The notes under the pieces were generated by a model. It ran no database searches, had not been told where the DNA came from, and worked only from the letters and a program-made list of their open reading frames with translations. Shown here one piece after another: positions 1 to 8,387 of a stretch of DNA of 64,000 nucleotides. Made by a program: the position numbers and the translations under genes. The stretch covers positions 42,858 through 106,857 of the forward strand of contig NZ_FOIL01000005.1 in NCBI RefSeq assembly GCF_900101295.1. The letters run 5' to 3'. Numbering within the stretch: the first letter of the stretch is position 1; each line of letters opens with the position of its first letter. Source of the DNA: [Clostridium] aminophilum (lineage in GTDB: Bacteria > Bacillota > Clostridia > Lachnospirales > Lachnospiraceae).

Positions 1-968
1 GCCCGTTCAAGTTTGAATCCTACACACCGGGTGAGGGAATCCGCCTGACCAGAAATGAGAATTATTGGCAGGAAGGCCTTCCGTACCTCGATGAGGTGGA
101 TTTCAAGTTTGTGCCGGACGTGGAGACCGAGTTTATGGATCTTCAGGCCGGAACCATCGACATCATGAAGTACATGACCAGCGATCAGATCGAGACGCTG
201 GGAGCAGACAGCAATTATAACATTGTGGAGGGAAGCATGAATCTGGTACAGGGTCTGTACCTCAGCTCCTCCTATGAGCCGCTTTCCAAGCCGGAAGTCC
301 GTCAGGCGCTCAGCTATGCCATCGACCGCGACGCCATCAACCAGTTCATGTTCAACGGCAAGAGCAAGGTGATCGGCACACACATGATTCCGGCGATGTC
401 TTCGCTCTACAACAAAGATTGTGACGGCGTTTATACGCACGATGTCGAGAAGGCAAAAGAACTTTTAAAGGCAGCAGGATATGAGAACGGATTTGACCTG
501 ACCATCACGGTTCCGAACTCTTATCAGCAGCACATTGATACGGCAACCATCATCAAGGAACAGTTCGCGGAGATCGGCGTCAATGTCACACTGAATCCGG
601 TGGAGTGGTCCGATTGGCTGCAGAACACCTACCGCGGCGGAAACTTCCAGGCCACCGTTGTTGGTTTTGACGGAACACTTGCTCCGGAAAGCTGGCTGAA
701 GAAGTACACCACAAATGCTTCCAATAATTTTGTTCATTACTCCAACAGCGAGTATGACGAGACTTATGCGAAGGCGGCTGCTTCCGTGGATCAGGCGGAG
801 AAGACGGAACTTTACAAGAAGTGCCAGAAGATTCTGACCGACGATGCCGCTTCGGTGTATATTCAGGACCCGGCAAATCTGGTTGCAGTGAACAAGAAAT
901 TTGCCGGCTACACATTCTATCCGACATCTGCTGAGGATATGAGTGTGCTTTATCAGGTTTCCAAGTAA
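1..968 (+). CDS. ABC transporter substrate-binding protein, family 5 (peptide/nickel type), 5'-truncated
   Basis: The reading frame is open from base 3 to the TAA at 966-968, so the true start and signal peptide lie outside the window; about 321 C-terminal residues are present. The cut-off N-terminal part reads like lobe I of the SBP_bac_5 family, with the typical stretch GEGIRLTRNENYW near the start. A later segment, KPEVRQALSYAIDRDAI, is the family's hallmark 'vRqAlsyAIDR' motif. Family members are lipid-anchored receptors that hand oligopeptides, dipeptides or nickel to an OppBC/DppBC pore. The genes that follow (two permeases and a fused double ATPase) complete such a system. The exact ligand cannot be read from the sequence. 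A GTG at 96 could be mistaken for a start but is internal to the conserved domain. Confidence 0.9.
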   Translation, partial: PFKFESYTPGEGIRLTRNENYWQEGLPYLDEVDFKFVPDVETEFMDLQAGTIDIMKYMTSDQIETLGADSNYNIVEGSMNLVQGLYLSSSYEPLSKPEVRQALSYAIDRDAINQFMFNGKSKVIGTHMIPAMSSLYNKDCDGVYTHDVEKAKELLKAAGYENGFDLTITVPNSYQQHIDTATIIKEQFAEIGVNVTLNPVEWSDWLQNTYRGGNFQATVVGFDGTLAPESWLKKYTTNASNNFVHYSNSEYDETYAKAAASVDQAEKTELYKKCQKILTDDAASVYIQDPANLVAVNKKFAGYTFYPTSAEDMSVLYQVSK

Positions 969-985
969 TCGGAGAATGATAAAGC

Positions 986-1053
986 CGGGGCGGATCAGCC
1001 CCGCAAAAAGCAGAAAACTGATGTTAGACGCAAAGTCTTTGTGTGAGACTTTG
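986..1053 (+). other. two intercistronic hairpins between binding protein and permease
   Basis: The 149-base gap holds two small dyads: CGGGGC/GCCCCG at 986-991 and 998-1003, and CAAAGTCT/AGACTTTG at 1031-1038 and 1046-1053. Neither is followed by a clear T-run. Hairpins in this position commonly protect the mRNA of the abundant binding protein or reduce read-through into the permease. That role is inferred. Confidence 0.45.
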
Positions 1054-1117
1054 TGATGAATAGAAAGTCGAAATGCATCGGGACCTGTCACCCCGACGAA
1101 TCAGGAGAAACGAGGAC

Positions 1118-2059
1118 ATGAAAAAAATTATCCGTAAAATTATCACTCTCATTATCACATTGTTATGTATCTCGTTTCTCACTTTTTCGGCTTTTTCCAT
1201 CATTCCGGGAGATGCTGCGGCCAATAAGCTGGGCAAGGAAGCGACTGCCGAGAGAATCGAGCAGCTCCGGGAAGAGATGGGGCTGAATGATCCGCTCCCG
1301 GTCCGCTATGGAAGATGGCTGTCCGGTGCAGTACAGGGGGATTTCGGCGAGTCGTACCGTTATGACGGAAGAACGGTTCAGTCCTTGATTGCAAGGAGAC
1401 TTCCGATCACGGTGCTTCTCGCGGGCATCTCGCTCGTCATTATCATTATCGTATCCGTACCGCTGGGCATTCTCAGCGCCCGGTTTTCCGGCCGGTTTGT
1501 GGACATTTTCAGTTCGCAGCTGACGCAGGTGATCATGGCGGTACCGTCTTTCTTTCTGGGAATTCTGATGACGTATGTGTTCGGTCTGGTTCTTCACTGG
1601 TATCAGCCCGGAAAATTTGTCTCCCCGGATGAAAATCTGTGGGCTTCCCTGCAATATCTGTTTTTCCCGGCACTTGCCATCGCGCTTCCGAAGATTGCGA
1701 TGACCATGCGCTTTCTGCGGAATTCCGTGCTGACGGAGATGCGCAAGGACTATGTCCGCACGGCCACCAGCAAGGGAATGGATGAAAACCGCATTCTTTA
1801 TCACCACGTGCTGAAAAATGCGCTGATCCCGGTTGTCACTTTTGTGGCAATGGTTGTGGCGGAGATTCTGGCCGGATCGCTGGTTGTGGAGCAGGTGTTC
1901 TCGGTTCCGGGCATCGGCATTCTGCTGATCAGTTCTATTTCGAGCCGGGATTATCCGGTTGTTCAGGCCCTTGTTCTCTACATCACCAGTGTCGTCGTAA
2001 TTCTGAATTTTCTGGTGGATGTAATCTATGAAGCGCTGGATCCGAGAGTCCGCGTATGA
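1118..2059 (+). CDS. ABC transporter permease, OppB/DppB family
   Basis: A 313-residue inner-membrane permease. The ATG at 1118 is preferred over an upstream in-frame start at 1073 because it follows AGGAG at 1103-1107 and gives the usual OppB N-terminus, a short basic segment followed by a long hydrophobic helix (IITLIITLLCISFLTFSAF). The family-typical early periplasmic segment (GDFGESYRYDGRTVQSLI) and the EAA-loop region (YVRTATSKGMDENRILYHHVLKNALIP) that docks on the ATPase are both present. It forms half of the translocation pore for peptides or nickel chelates. The companion permease follows 71 bases downstream in the same orientation. Confidence 0.9.
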   Translation: MKKIIRKIITLIITLLCISFLTFSAFSIIPGDAAANKLGKEATAERIEQLREEMGLNDPLPVRYGRWLSGAVQGDFGESYRYDGRTVQSLIARRLPITVLLAGISLVIIIIVSVPLGILSARFSGRFVDIFSSQLTQVIMAVPSFFLGILMTYVFGLVLHWYQPGKFVSPDENLWASLQYLFFPALAIALPKIAMTMRFLRNSVLTEMRKDYVRTATSKGMDENRILYHHVLKNALIPVVTFVAMVVAEILAGSLVVEQVFSVPGIGILLISSISSRDYPVVQALVLYITSVVVILNFLVDVIYEALDPRVRV

Positions 2060-2063
2060 CGCT

Positions 2064-2080
2064 GCGGGCGGTCGGCCCGC
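2064..2080 (+). other. short intergenic hairpin
   Basis: GCGGGC (2064-2069) and GCCCGC (2075-2080) form a 6-bp GC stem with a 5-base loop between the two permease genes. There is no T-run, so it is a spacer hairpin rather than an obvious terminator. Confidence 0.3.
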
Positions 2081-2130
2081 GCGGAAACTGAGGGCAAGTT
2101 TTAACCGAAAACCGGTATTGGGAGAAAAAA

Positions 2131-2925
2131 ATGAAACGCAATTATAATCTGATCATCGGACTCGCCATCACGGCCCTTTTTCTGGTGATGGCGGTGGTAG
2201 GTCAGTTCTGGACACCCTATAATGTCACATCCATGAATTCTGCCGCAGCGAAGCTTGCGCCCAGCGCGGCCCATCTGATGGGCACGGATAAATTCGGAAG
2301 AGATGTCTTCAGCCGGATTATGAACGGAAGCGGGACGACCTTTTTCGTCGCCGTCTGTGTTGTCATGATCGGTGTGTTTTTTGGAACCGTCATCGGCGCT
2401 CTGACCGGATATTTCGGCGGACTGTTCGATAACATTGTGATGAGAATCAACGACATCCTGTTATCCTTTCCCAGCATTCTTCTGGCGCTGATCTTTATCA
2501 GCCTGTTCGGATCGGGGCGTTACCGTGTGATCCTCGCCCTCGGCGTCCTGTTTGTGCCGAGTTTTGCCCGGATTGTGCGCAGTGAGGTTATCCGCGCCAA
2601 AGAACTGGATTATGTCAAGAGTGCGAAGATCATCGGCGTCTCCACGCCGAGGATCATTTTTGCCCATATCCTGCCCAACGGCTGGGTCAGCATGCTGACC
2701 ACCAGCGCCATCGGTTTCAACAATGCGGTTCTGGCCGAGGCATCCATGAGTTATCTCGGTCTCGGCGTTCAGCCGCCGGAGCCGAGCCTTGGACTGATGC
2801 TCTCGGAGTCTCAGGCGTCCCTGTTCAATATGCCGTGGTGCGCGGTTTTTCCGGGACTGACGATTATTATGATTATTCTCGGCTTCAGCCTGATCGCTGA
2901 GGGGCTGAGAAAGATGCAGGAGTAA
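2131..2925 (+). CDS. ABC transporter permease, OppC/DppC family
   Basis: A 264-residue permease starting at ATG 2131 after GGGAG. The N-terminal membrane helix (LIIGLAITALFLVMAVVGQFW) is followed by the OppC-type motif HLMGTDKFGRDVFSRIMNGSG, which is highly characteristic of this subunit. The EAA coupling segment (YVKSAKIIGVSTPRIIFAHILPNG) is near residue 170, and the C-terminus has the usual SYLGLGVQPPEPSLGLML segment. It pairs with the preceding OppB-type permease. The next gene starts only 3 bases after its stop, so the two are co-transcribed. Confidence 0.92.
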   Translation: MKRNYNLIIGLAITALFLVMAVVGQFWTPYNVTSMNSAAAKLAPSAAHLMGTDKFGRDVFSRIMNGSGTTFFVAVCVVMIGVFFGTVIGALTGYFGGLFDNIVMRINDILLSFPSILLALIFISLFGSGRYRVILALGVLFVPSFARIVRSEVIRAKELDYVKSAKIIGVSTPRIIFAHILPNGWVSMLTTSAIGFNNAVLAEASMSYLGLGVQPPEPSLGLMLSESQASLFNMPWCAVFPGLTIIMIILGFSLIAEGLRKMQE

Positions 2926-2928
2926 GCT

Positions 2929-4698
2929 ATGGATGAGTTATTGTTGCAGGTGAAGGATCTGACAGTCAGTTTTCCGGGGAGAAAAAAAGACGACCCGCGT
3001 GAGACTGCGGTAAACCACCTGAGTTTTGATATTCACAGAGGAGAGATTGTCGGCGTTGTGGGTGAGTCCGGCTCCGGCAAATCCCTCAGCGCGCTTTCCA
3101 TCATGGATCTCCTGCCGAAAGATGCGAGAATCGACGGGGGGGAGATTCTGTTTGAAGGGGAGGATCTCCTGAAAATGCCGCCGGAAACACGCCGGAAACT
3201 CAAGGGATTCAAGATGGGCATGGTGTTCCAGGAACCGATGACGAGTCTCAATCCGGTAATGAAAATTGAAGAACAGGTGGGAGAAAACCTGGTGCTTCAC
3301 ACGAACTGCAGGCCGGATGAGATCCACACCCGGGTGGTGGAGGCTCTCTGTTCCGTCGGACTGGAGGACGCGGAAGTGATCTGCCGGAAGTATCCCCATG
3401 AGCTCTCCGGGGGAATGCGGCAGAGAGTCATGCTGGCGCTGGCAGCCATCTGTTCTCCGGAACTGATCATCGCCGATGAGCCGACGACTGCTCTGGACGT
3501 CGTGGTTCAGGAGCAGATCCTGAATCTTCTGCGCAAATACAACCGGGAGAAACATGTGGCGATCCTGTTCATTTCCCATGATCTGAATGTCATCCGCCGC
3601 CTCTGTGAGCGGACCATCGTCGTGTATCACGGAAATATTGTGGAGCAGGGAAACACCGCGGAAGTGATGGAACACCCGCAGCATGAGTACACGAAAACAC
3701 TGGTGGCGCGGATTCCGGAACGGCATGAGGACGGAGAGAATACGGAAAATGTGCTGAGTCTGGAGCATCTGGACGTGTACTATGAGATGGGCGGCAGTTT
3801 CTTCCGGCGCAAGAGCCGAAAGCACGTGATTCATGACATGAGTTTTAACGTCCATGACGGTGAGATCCTCGGCATCGTGGGCGAGAGCGGATGCGGAAAG
3901 AGTACACTCTCCAAAGTGATTTTGGGACTTCACAAGGATTACACCGGAACCGTCAGGATGCGGGAAGGGCTCCGGCCGCAGATGGTATTTCAGGACCCGT
4001 TCGGCTCCCTGAATCCGGCCCGGAAGATCGGCTGGATCATGGAGGAGCCGCTGAAGGTCCGGGGAATCCGGGATGCGGATGAGCGGAAGCGGATGGTCCG
4101 GGAAATGCTGGAGGACTGCGGTCTCGATCCGTCGTTTGCGGACCGTTATCCGCGGGAACTCTCCGGCGGACAGCGGCAGCGGATCAGCATCGGCACAGCT
4201 CTTCTGATGGACACCGGTTTTATCATTGCCGATGAACCGGTCTCCGCGCTGGATGTCACGGTTCAGTCGCAGATTATCAAGCTGATCATGGATCTTCACG
4301 AGAAGAAGCATACTACGATCATGTTCATTTCCCACGATCTGGATCTGGTGCGCCGGATCTGCCGTCGGGTTCTGGTGATCTATCGCGGAGAGATCGTGGA
4401 GGCAGGGCGTTCGTCGGAGGTTTATGAGAATCCGGCGCATCCGTACACAAAAATGCTGCTGGCGGCCACGAGGGATGACGACAGGATGCGTCTGACATCC
4501 TCTCTGATGGAGAAGACTCAGGATGCGGATGTCAAGGTTCCGGAGAATTTCCCCGGCTGTCCGTTCATTCTCCGCTGTGCGAAGCACAGGGAGGATTGTG
4601 CGCATCGCAAGCCGGATATCGTCTCTCTCAGCAGCCGCCATTCCGCACGATGCACCTATGCCGGCGGGAAAAAGGATGGAGAGGACGCTTCACTTTAA
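2929..4698 (+). CDS. fused double ATPase of oligopeptide-type ABC transporter (DppD-DppF in one chain)
   Basis: A 589-residue protein with two complete nucleotide-binding domains. Domain 1 has Walker A GESGSGKS (residues 45-52), signature LSGGMRQRV and Walker B LIIADEPTTALD. Domain 2 (from about residue 275) has GESGCGKS, LSGGQRQRIS and FIIADEPVSALD. The C-terminus carries the cysteine-containing Opp/Dpp extension (CPFILRCAKHREDC), which in the family can bind a 4Fe-4S cluster. In most bacteria these are two separate genes (DppD and DppF); here they form one polypeptide, a known but less common arrangement. It powers the importer encoded upstream and appears to end the operon. Confidence 0.93.
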   Translation: MDELLLQVKDLTVSFPGRKKDDPRETAVNHLSFDIHRGEIVGVVGESGSGKSLSALSIMDLLPKDARIDGGEILFEGEDLLKMPPETRRKLKGFKMGMVFQEPMTSLNPVMKIEEQVGENLVLHTNCRPDEIHTRVVEALCSVGLEDAEVICRKYPHELSGGMRQRVMLALAAICSPELIIADEPTTALDVVVQEQILNLLRKYNREKHVAILFISHDLNVIRRLCERTIVVYHGNIVEQGNTAEVMEHPQHEYTKTLVARIPERHEDGENTENVLSLEHLDVYYEMGGSFFRRKSRKHVIHDMSFNVHDGEILGIVGESGCGKSTLSKVILGLHKDYTGTVRMREGLRPQMVFQDPFGSLNPARKIGWIMEEPLKVRGIRDADERKRMVREMLEDCGLDPSFADRYPRELSGGQRQRISIGTALLMDTGFIIADEPVSALDVTVQSQIIKLIMDLHEKKHTTIMFISHDLDLVRRICRRVLVIYRGEIVEAGRSSEVYENPAHPYTKMLLAATRDDDRMRLTSSLMEKTQDADVKVPENFPGCPFILRCAKHREDCAHRKPDIVSLSSRHSARCTYAGGKKDGEDASL

Positions 4699-4725
4699 AA
4701 CTTTAAAGAAATATCATAAAAGGTA

Positions 4726-4754
4726 TTGACAAATGTTTCCGCTGAGTTTATGAT
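4726..4754 (+). promoter_or_regulatory. sigma-A promoter of the T-box/trpXYZ unit
   Basis: The -35 box TTGACA (4726-4731) and the -10 box TATGAT (4749-4754) are separated by exactly 17 bases. Transcription would start near 4761, just ahead of the T-box leader. Confidence 0.85.
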
Positions 4755-4760
4755 GCACAC

Positions 4761-5037
4761 ATAACCGATGAGAAAGAGGAGTAAGTTTCACAGGAACTTT
4801 TCAGAGAGCGGTGCGTATGGTGTGAGCACGGCAGGGGATGTGATTCCGAATGGACTTTCGAGGGCGCTCAGGAAAGCCGAAGGGCTGTATGGAGCGACGG
4901 AGACCGCAACCGTTATCTTAGCGGCATGTATGTTGGTACATGAGATGAGAGGACCGGAAGGTCAATTTGGGTGGTACCGCGGATTTTATCAATTCGTCCC
5001 AGACGCAGGATACTGTGTCTGGGGCTTTTTTTATTTC
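4761..5037 (+). promoter_or_regulatory. T-box riboswitch, tryptophan specifier (UGG)
   Basis: The T-box consensus TGGGTGGTACCGCGG lies at 4968-4982. It is followed by a rho-independent terminator (arms about 4997-5006 and 5014-5024, then a T-run to 5033). Upstream, Stem I features are visible: an AGTAAG element near 4781, the GAGAGCGG and GTGAGC segments, and a specifier loop reading GAA-TGG-ACTTTCGAG with UGG at 4851-4853. UGG is the Trp codon. Uncharged tRNA-Trp would stabilise the antiterminator and switch on the downstream ABC importer when tryptophan is short. The specifier assignment agrees with the binding-protein, permease and ATPase set that follows. Confidence 0.9.
4997..5033 (+). 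terminator. T-box leader terminator
   Basis: The stem TCCCAGACGC / GTGTCTGGGG (one G-U pair and one mismatch) is followed by seven Ts. It is the regulated terminator of the Trp T-box; its 5' arm would compete with antiterminator pairing to the T-box bases. Confidence 0.85.
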
Positions 5038-5177
5038 ATAGAAAATTTCTCCGAAATTCCCTATGAAACAAAAACGCTCCGCGAGCAGATTTATCCGATT
5101 GATCGGACACGCAGACCGGCGCGCAGCAGAAGATCCTGCAGACACGATTCATTATCATCATCAGGAGGAGAAAAACT

Positions 5178-6305
5178 ATGAAGAGACGTAATCTGACAGC
5201 AGCACTTGTAATGGGAACAATGGCAGCAGGAATTCTTGCCGGATGCGGCGGCGCTCAGAAGACTGCCGGGACCGGGGCTTCTTCCGCCGCAGCGGAAACC
5301 GCGGCTTCTTCCGGGGCGGAGACTGCCGGGGAGACCACACAGGACGCTGCCGGAAAGAAAGAATTCAAGGTCGGCATCGTTCAGTTCATGGATCATCCGT
5401 CCTTAAATCAGATTGAAGAGAATCTGGAAAAAGAACTGGATAAGATTGCTCAGGAGAAGGGCGTAACCTTCAACTACAAAGATTATACACACAACGGTCA
5501 GGGCGATGCGACGATTCTGAATCAGATCGGTTCCCAGCTCATTGCGGATGAGGTGGACGTGATCGTTCCGATCGCCACACCGGCGGCGCAGGTGATGCAG
5601 TCTGCGGCGGAAGATTCCGCTATCCCGATTGTGTTCAGCGCCGTTTCCGATCCGGTGGGGGCAAAACTGGTGGCAGATATGAAGAAGCCGGGTGCCAATA
5701 TCACCGGAACTTCCGATGCGCTGAATACCAACGCGATTATGGATCTGATCCTGGCACTCAACCCGGATGCCAAGAAGATCGGCCTCCTCTACTCGAAGAG
5801 TGAGGACAGTTCCGCACAGCCGATTGCCGATGCGAAAAAGTATCTGGAAGGAAAGGGCATCAGCTGTGTGGAGAAGACCGGAACAACCTCCGATGAGGTT
5901 TCCGCAGCGGTGGATGCGCTGATCGCCGAGGGTGTGGATGCGGTATTCACTCCGACGGACAACACTGTACAGAGCGCGGAACTCGGTTTCTATGAGAAGC
6001 TTGCCGAGGCAAAGATTCCGCACTATGCCGGTGCGGATTCCTTCGCACTCAACGGCGCGTTCTGCGGATACGGCGTGGATTACGCAAATCTCGGCGTTGC
6101 AACCGCGGATATGGTGGCGGAGATCCTCGTGGACGGCAGGAAGCCGGCAGAGACAGCCGTACAGACCTTTGACAACGGCATCGCAACGGTGAACACCGAT
6201 ACCGCCGCAGCCATCGGCATTGATCTGGCACAGGTCAGAACCGCATTTACCCCGTTCTGCACACAGATTGCCGAGATCAAGACACAGAAGGAATTCAAAA
6301 ACTAA
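5178..6305 (+). CDS. trpX: tryptophan ABC transporter substrate-binding lipoprotein (TrpX type)
   Basis: A 375-residue protein with a lipoprotein signal peptide (MKRRNLTAALVMGTMAAG, lipobox LAGC with Cys23), an Ala/Ser/Thr-rich linker to about residue 60, and then an ABC_sub_bind (COG2984-like) domain beginning FKVGIVQFMDHPSLNQI. Members of this family with a Trp-specific T-box are predicted tryptophan receptors (TrpX). Here the UGG specifier upstream and the permease and ATPase downstream make the full set. The start at 5178 follows AGGAGG at 5163-5168. Function as a tryptophan receptor is inferred from family and regulation; no binding residues were checked. Confidence 0.85.
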   Translation: MKRRNLTAALVMGTMAAGILAGCGGAQKTAGTGASSAAAETAASSGAETAGETTQDAAGKKEFKVGIVQFMDHPSLNQIEENLEKELDKIAQEKGVTFNYKDYTHNGQGDATILNQIGSQLIADEVDVIVPIATPAAQVMQSAAEDSAIPIVFSAVSDPVGAKLVADMKKPGANITGTSDALNTNAIMDLILALNPDAKKIGLLYSKSEDSSAQPIADAKKYLEGKGISCVEKTGTTSDEVSAAVDALIAEGVDAVFTPTDNTVQSAELGFYEKLAEAKIPHYAGADSFALNGAFCGYGVDYANLGVATADMVAEILVDGRKPAETAVQTFDNGIATVNTDTAAAIGIDLAQVRTAFTPFCTQIAEIKTQKEFKN

Positions 6306-6336
6306 GAGTCGAAACACCATAAATATGATATGATCA

Positions 6337-6372
6337 CTGTCGGGAACATTTGTGAAACAATGTTCCCGACAG
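6337..6372 (+). other. perfect 14-bp intercistronic hairpin
   Basis: CTGTCGGGAACATT (6337-6350) and its exact complement AATGTTCCCGACAG (6359-6372) flank an 8-base loop. It is stable and GC-rich at the base but lacks a T-run. It sits between the binding protein and the permease, where it could stabilise trpX mRNA or partially terminate transcription. Confidence 0.6.
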
Positions 6373-6451
6373 GTGTGTTTACGCATCACAGGGATTCGAG
6401 GGCGTCAACACACGGAGAGTTGGCAAATATTGGATACAGGGAGGTCACAAC

Positions 6452-7411
6452 ATGACTGGATTTCTCACTGCGGGGATCGTCACGACGGCATTTGAAGTCG
6501 GCCTGATCTACGCACTGGTAGCATTGTCCTTATTCATCAGTTTCACGATTCTGAATATCTGCGATCTGTCCACCGACGGATGTTACACATTCGGATGCGC
6601 GGTGGGGGCGGTGGTCACCATCGCCGGACACCCGATTCTCGCGATCTTTGCGGCAATGCTTGCCGGTATTCTATCCGGCGCGGTCACAGCGGTACTTCAG
6701 ACCAAGTTTGGCGTCCAGTCCATTCTGGCCGGCATCATCGTCAACACCGCGCTTTATACCGTGAATCTGGCGGTGATGGGATTCTCCTCCAACTTATCCA
6801 TTTTCGGAACCGACACGGTCTTTTCTCTGGTGAAGGGGATTTCCGCGGGTCCTGTCTGGAGACAGTGGAGTTCTCTGATCTTTCTGGCGGTTCTGGTGCT
6901 TGGAATCTGCTTTCTGTTAAAGGAGTTCCTGCGGACCAGACTCGGTCTTTCCCTTCGCGCCACCGGCGACAGCCCGGCGATGGTGCGGGCATCCTCCATC
7001 AATCCGGCATTTACCGTCACGGTGGGACTCTGTGTGTCGAATTCACTGACCGGACTTGCAGGATGTCTGATCGGACAGTACAATAAGACCTGCGACATCA
7101 ATCTCGGAACGGGCATGGTTACCATCGCGTTGGCGTCCCTGATCATCGGAGAGAGCATGACGGGCCGCTGCCGCAGAATGCTGCCGAAGATCCTGGGTGT
7201 GGTGCTCGGATCCTGCCTTTACCGCTTTATCATTGCCGTTGCGCTCCGTCTCAATGTTCCGACGGAGGCGTTCAAACTGGTTTCCGCTGTCATTGTCGCG
7301 GCGGCCATCGTAGTGCCGAAGGCAAAAGTGATGCTTCGGAAGAAAGGCACAAGAAGACGCCTGGCGGCGGGGGACGCAGTGCAGACAGAGGACGGAGGTA
7401 TCGGGGAATGA
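6452..7411 (+). CDS. trpY: tryptophan ABC transporter permease (TrpY type)
   Basis: A 319-residue multi-spanning permease related to the branched-chain/LivH superfamily (BPD_transp_2). Hydrophobic segments run through the whole chain, for example GLIYALVALSLFISFTIL and ILAIFAAMLAGILSGAV. The start at 6452 is supported by GGGAGG at 6438-6443. It shares a 4-base ATGA overlap with the downstream ATPase, showing translational coupling. Its role as the pore of a T-box-controlled tryptophan importer is inferred from the operon. Confidence 0.85.
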   Translation: MTGFLTAGIVTTAFEVGLIYALVALSLFISFTILNICDLSTDGCYTFGCAVGAVVTIAGHPILAIFAAMLAGILSGAVTAVLQTKFGVQSILAGIIVNTALYTVNLAVMGFSSNLSIFGTDTVFSLVKGISAGPVWRQWSSLIFLAVLVLGICFLLKEFLRTRLGLSLRATGDSPAMVRASSINPAFTVTVGLCVSNSLTGLAGCLIGQYNKTCDINLGTGMVTIALASLIIGESMTGRCRRMLPKILGVVLGSCLYRFIIAVALRLNVPTEAFKLVSAVIVAAAIVVPKAKVMLRKKGTRRRLAAGDAVQTEDGGIGE

Positions 7412-8226
7412 GTATGCTTAAGATCACGAACATCAGCAAGACGTTCAATGCCGGCTCCGTCAATGAGAAGCTTGCGCTGGACCGCCTCAGCCTGACGATG
7501 AATCAGGGGGATTTTGCCACCATCGTCGGATCGAACGGTGCCGGAAAATCGACGCTGTTCAATGCGATCGCCGGTGTGTTTGAGACTGATGACGGTATCA
7601 TTGAGCTGGACGGACGGGATATCACTTTTGAGAAAGAGCATAAGCGAAGCCGTTACATCGGCCGCCTTTTTCAGGACCCCATGATGGGAACGGCGCCGCA
7701 CATGACCATCGAAGAGAACCTTGCGGTCGCGTACCTCCGCGCGTCGGAGGGGACGCATTTTCTAAGCCGTGTGTCCAAAAAGGAGAGGGAGCGGTTCCGT
7801 GAGAAACTTGCGCTTTTGAAGATGGGACTGGAGGACCGGATGGAGAATCCGGTGGGGCTGTTGTCCGGCGGACAGCGGCAGGCACTGACACTTCTCATGG
7901 CGACGCTGGTTACGCCGAAGCTTCTGCTTCTGGATGAGCATACGGCAGCGCTGGATCCGGCGACGGCGGAAAAAGTCCTGGATCTCACGAAAACGATTGT
8001 AAAAGAAAAGAACATTACCTGCCTGATGGTCACGCACAATATGAACCAGGCTTTGGAACTCGGCAACCGCACGCTGATGATGAATGCCGGCCGCATTGTC
8101 TTCGACGTATCCGGAGAGGAACGAAGGGGCATGACGGTGGACGACCTGCTTCAGAAATTTGCGGCCGGGGCAGGAGAGGATTTCAACAATGACCGTATCC
8201 TGCTATCCACAAAGCAGAATACCTGA
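7408..8226 (+). CDS. trpZ: tryptophan ABC transporter ATP-binding protein (TrpZ type)
   Basis: A 272-residue ATPase with Walker A GSNGAGKST (about residues 37-45), signature LSGGQRQAL, Walker B LLLLDEHTAALD and switch His (MVTHNMNQAL). The start overlaps the permease stop (ATGA at 7408); a second in-frame ATG lies at 7414. It would energise the TrpXY importer. Confidence 0.88.
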   Translation: MSMLKITNISKTFNAGSVNEKLALDRLSLTMNQGDFATIVGSNGAGKSTLFNAIAGVFETDDGIIELDGRDITFEKEHKRSRYIGRLFQDPMMGTAPHMTIEENLAVAYLRASEGTHFLSRVSKKERERFREKLALLKMGLEDRMENPVGLLSGGQRQALTLLMATLVTPKLLLLDEHTAALDPATAEKVLDLTKTIVKEKNITCLMVTHNMNQALELGNRTLMMNAGRIVFDVSGEERRGMTVDDLLQKFAAGAGEDFNNDRILLSTKQNT

Positions 8227-8229
8227 TCT

Positions 8230-8258
8230 GCAGGCATTGAACCCGGTCTCATGCCTGC
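8230..8258 (+). other. hairpin after the trpXYZ operon
   Basis: GCAGGCAT (8230-8237) pairs with ATGCCTGC (8251-8258). With no T-run, it is a weak terminator or a processing hairpin. The rest of the 160-base gap to the next gene shows nothing recognisable. Confidence 0.35.
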
Positions 8259-8387
8259 GGAACGCCTTGGGGATGCCGCGGTCCCGGACAAAACGCGCGA
8301 AGCGTGAGGGAACCGGACCGGCAGCGGGATATGCGTGTTGAGGCATGAAGACGGAAAAATAGTTCATGCGCGGGAAATGGAGCAGAC

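Noticed and set aside
2938..4641. Very long open frame on the minus strand across the fused ATPase gene
   Set aside because: Antisense shadow of a gene with clear Walker and signature motifs; the shadow has no family features and no ribosome site.
4768..5181. Open frame within the Trp T-box leader
   Set aside because: It covers the T-box core and terminator, which are functional RNA, and has no protein family features.
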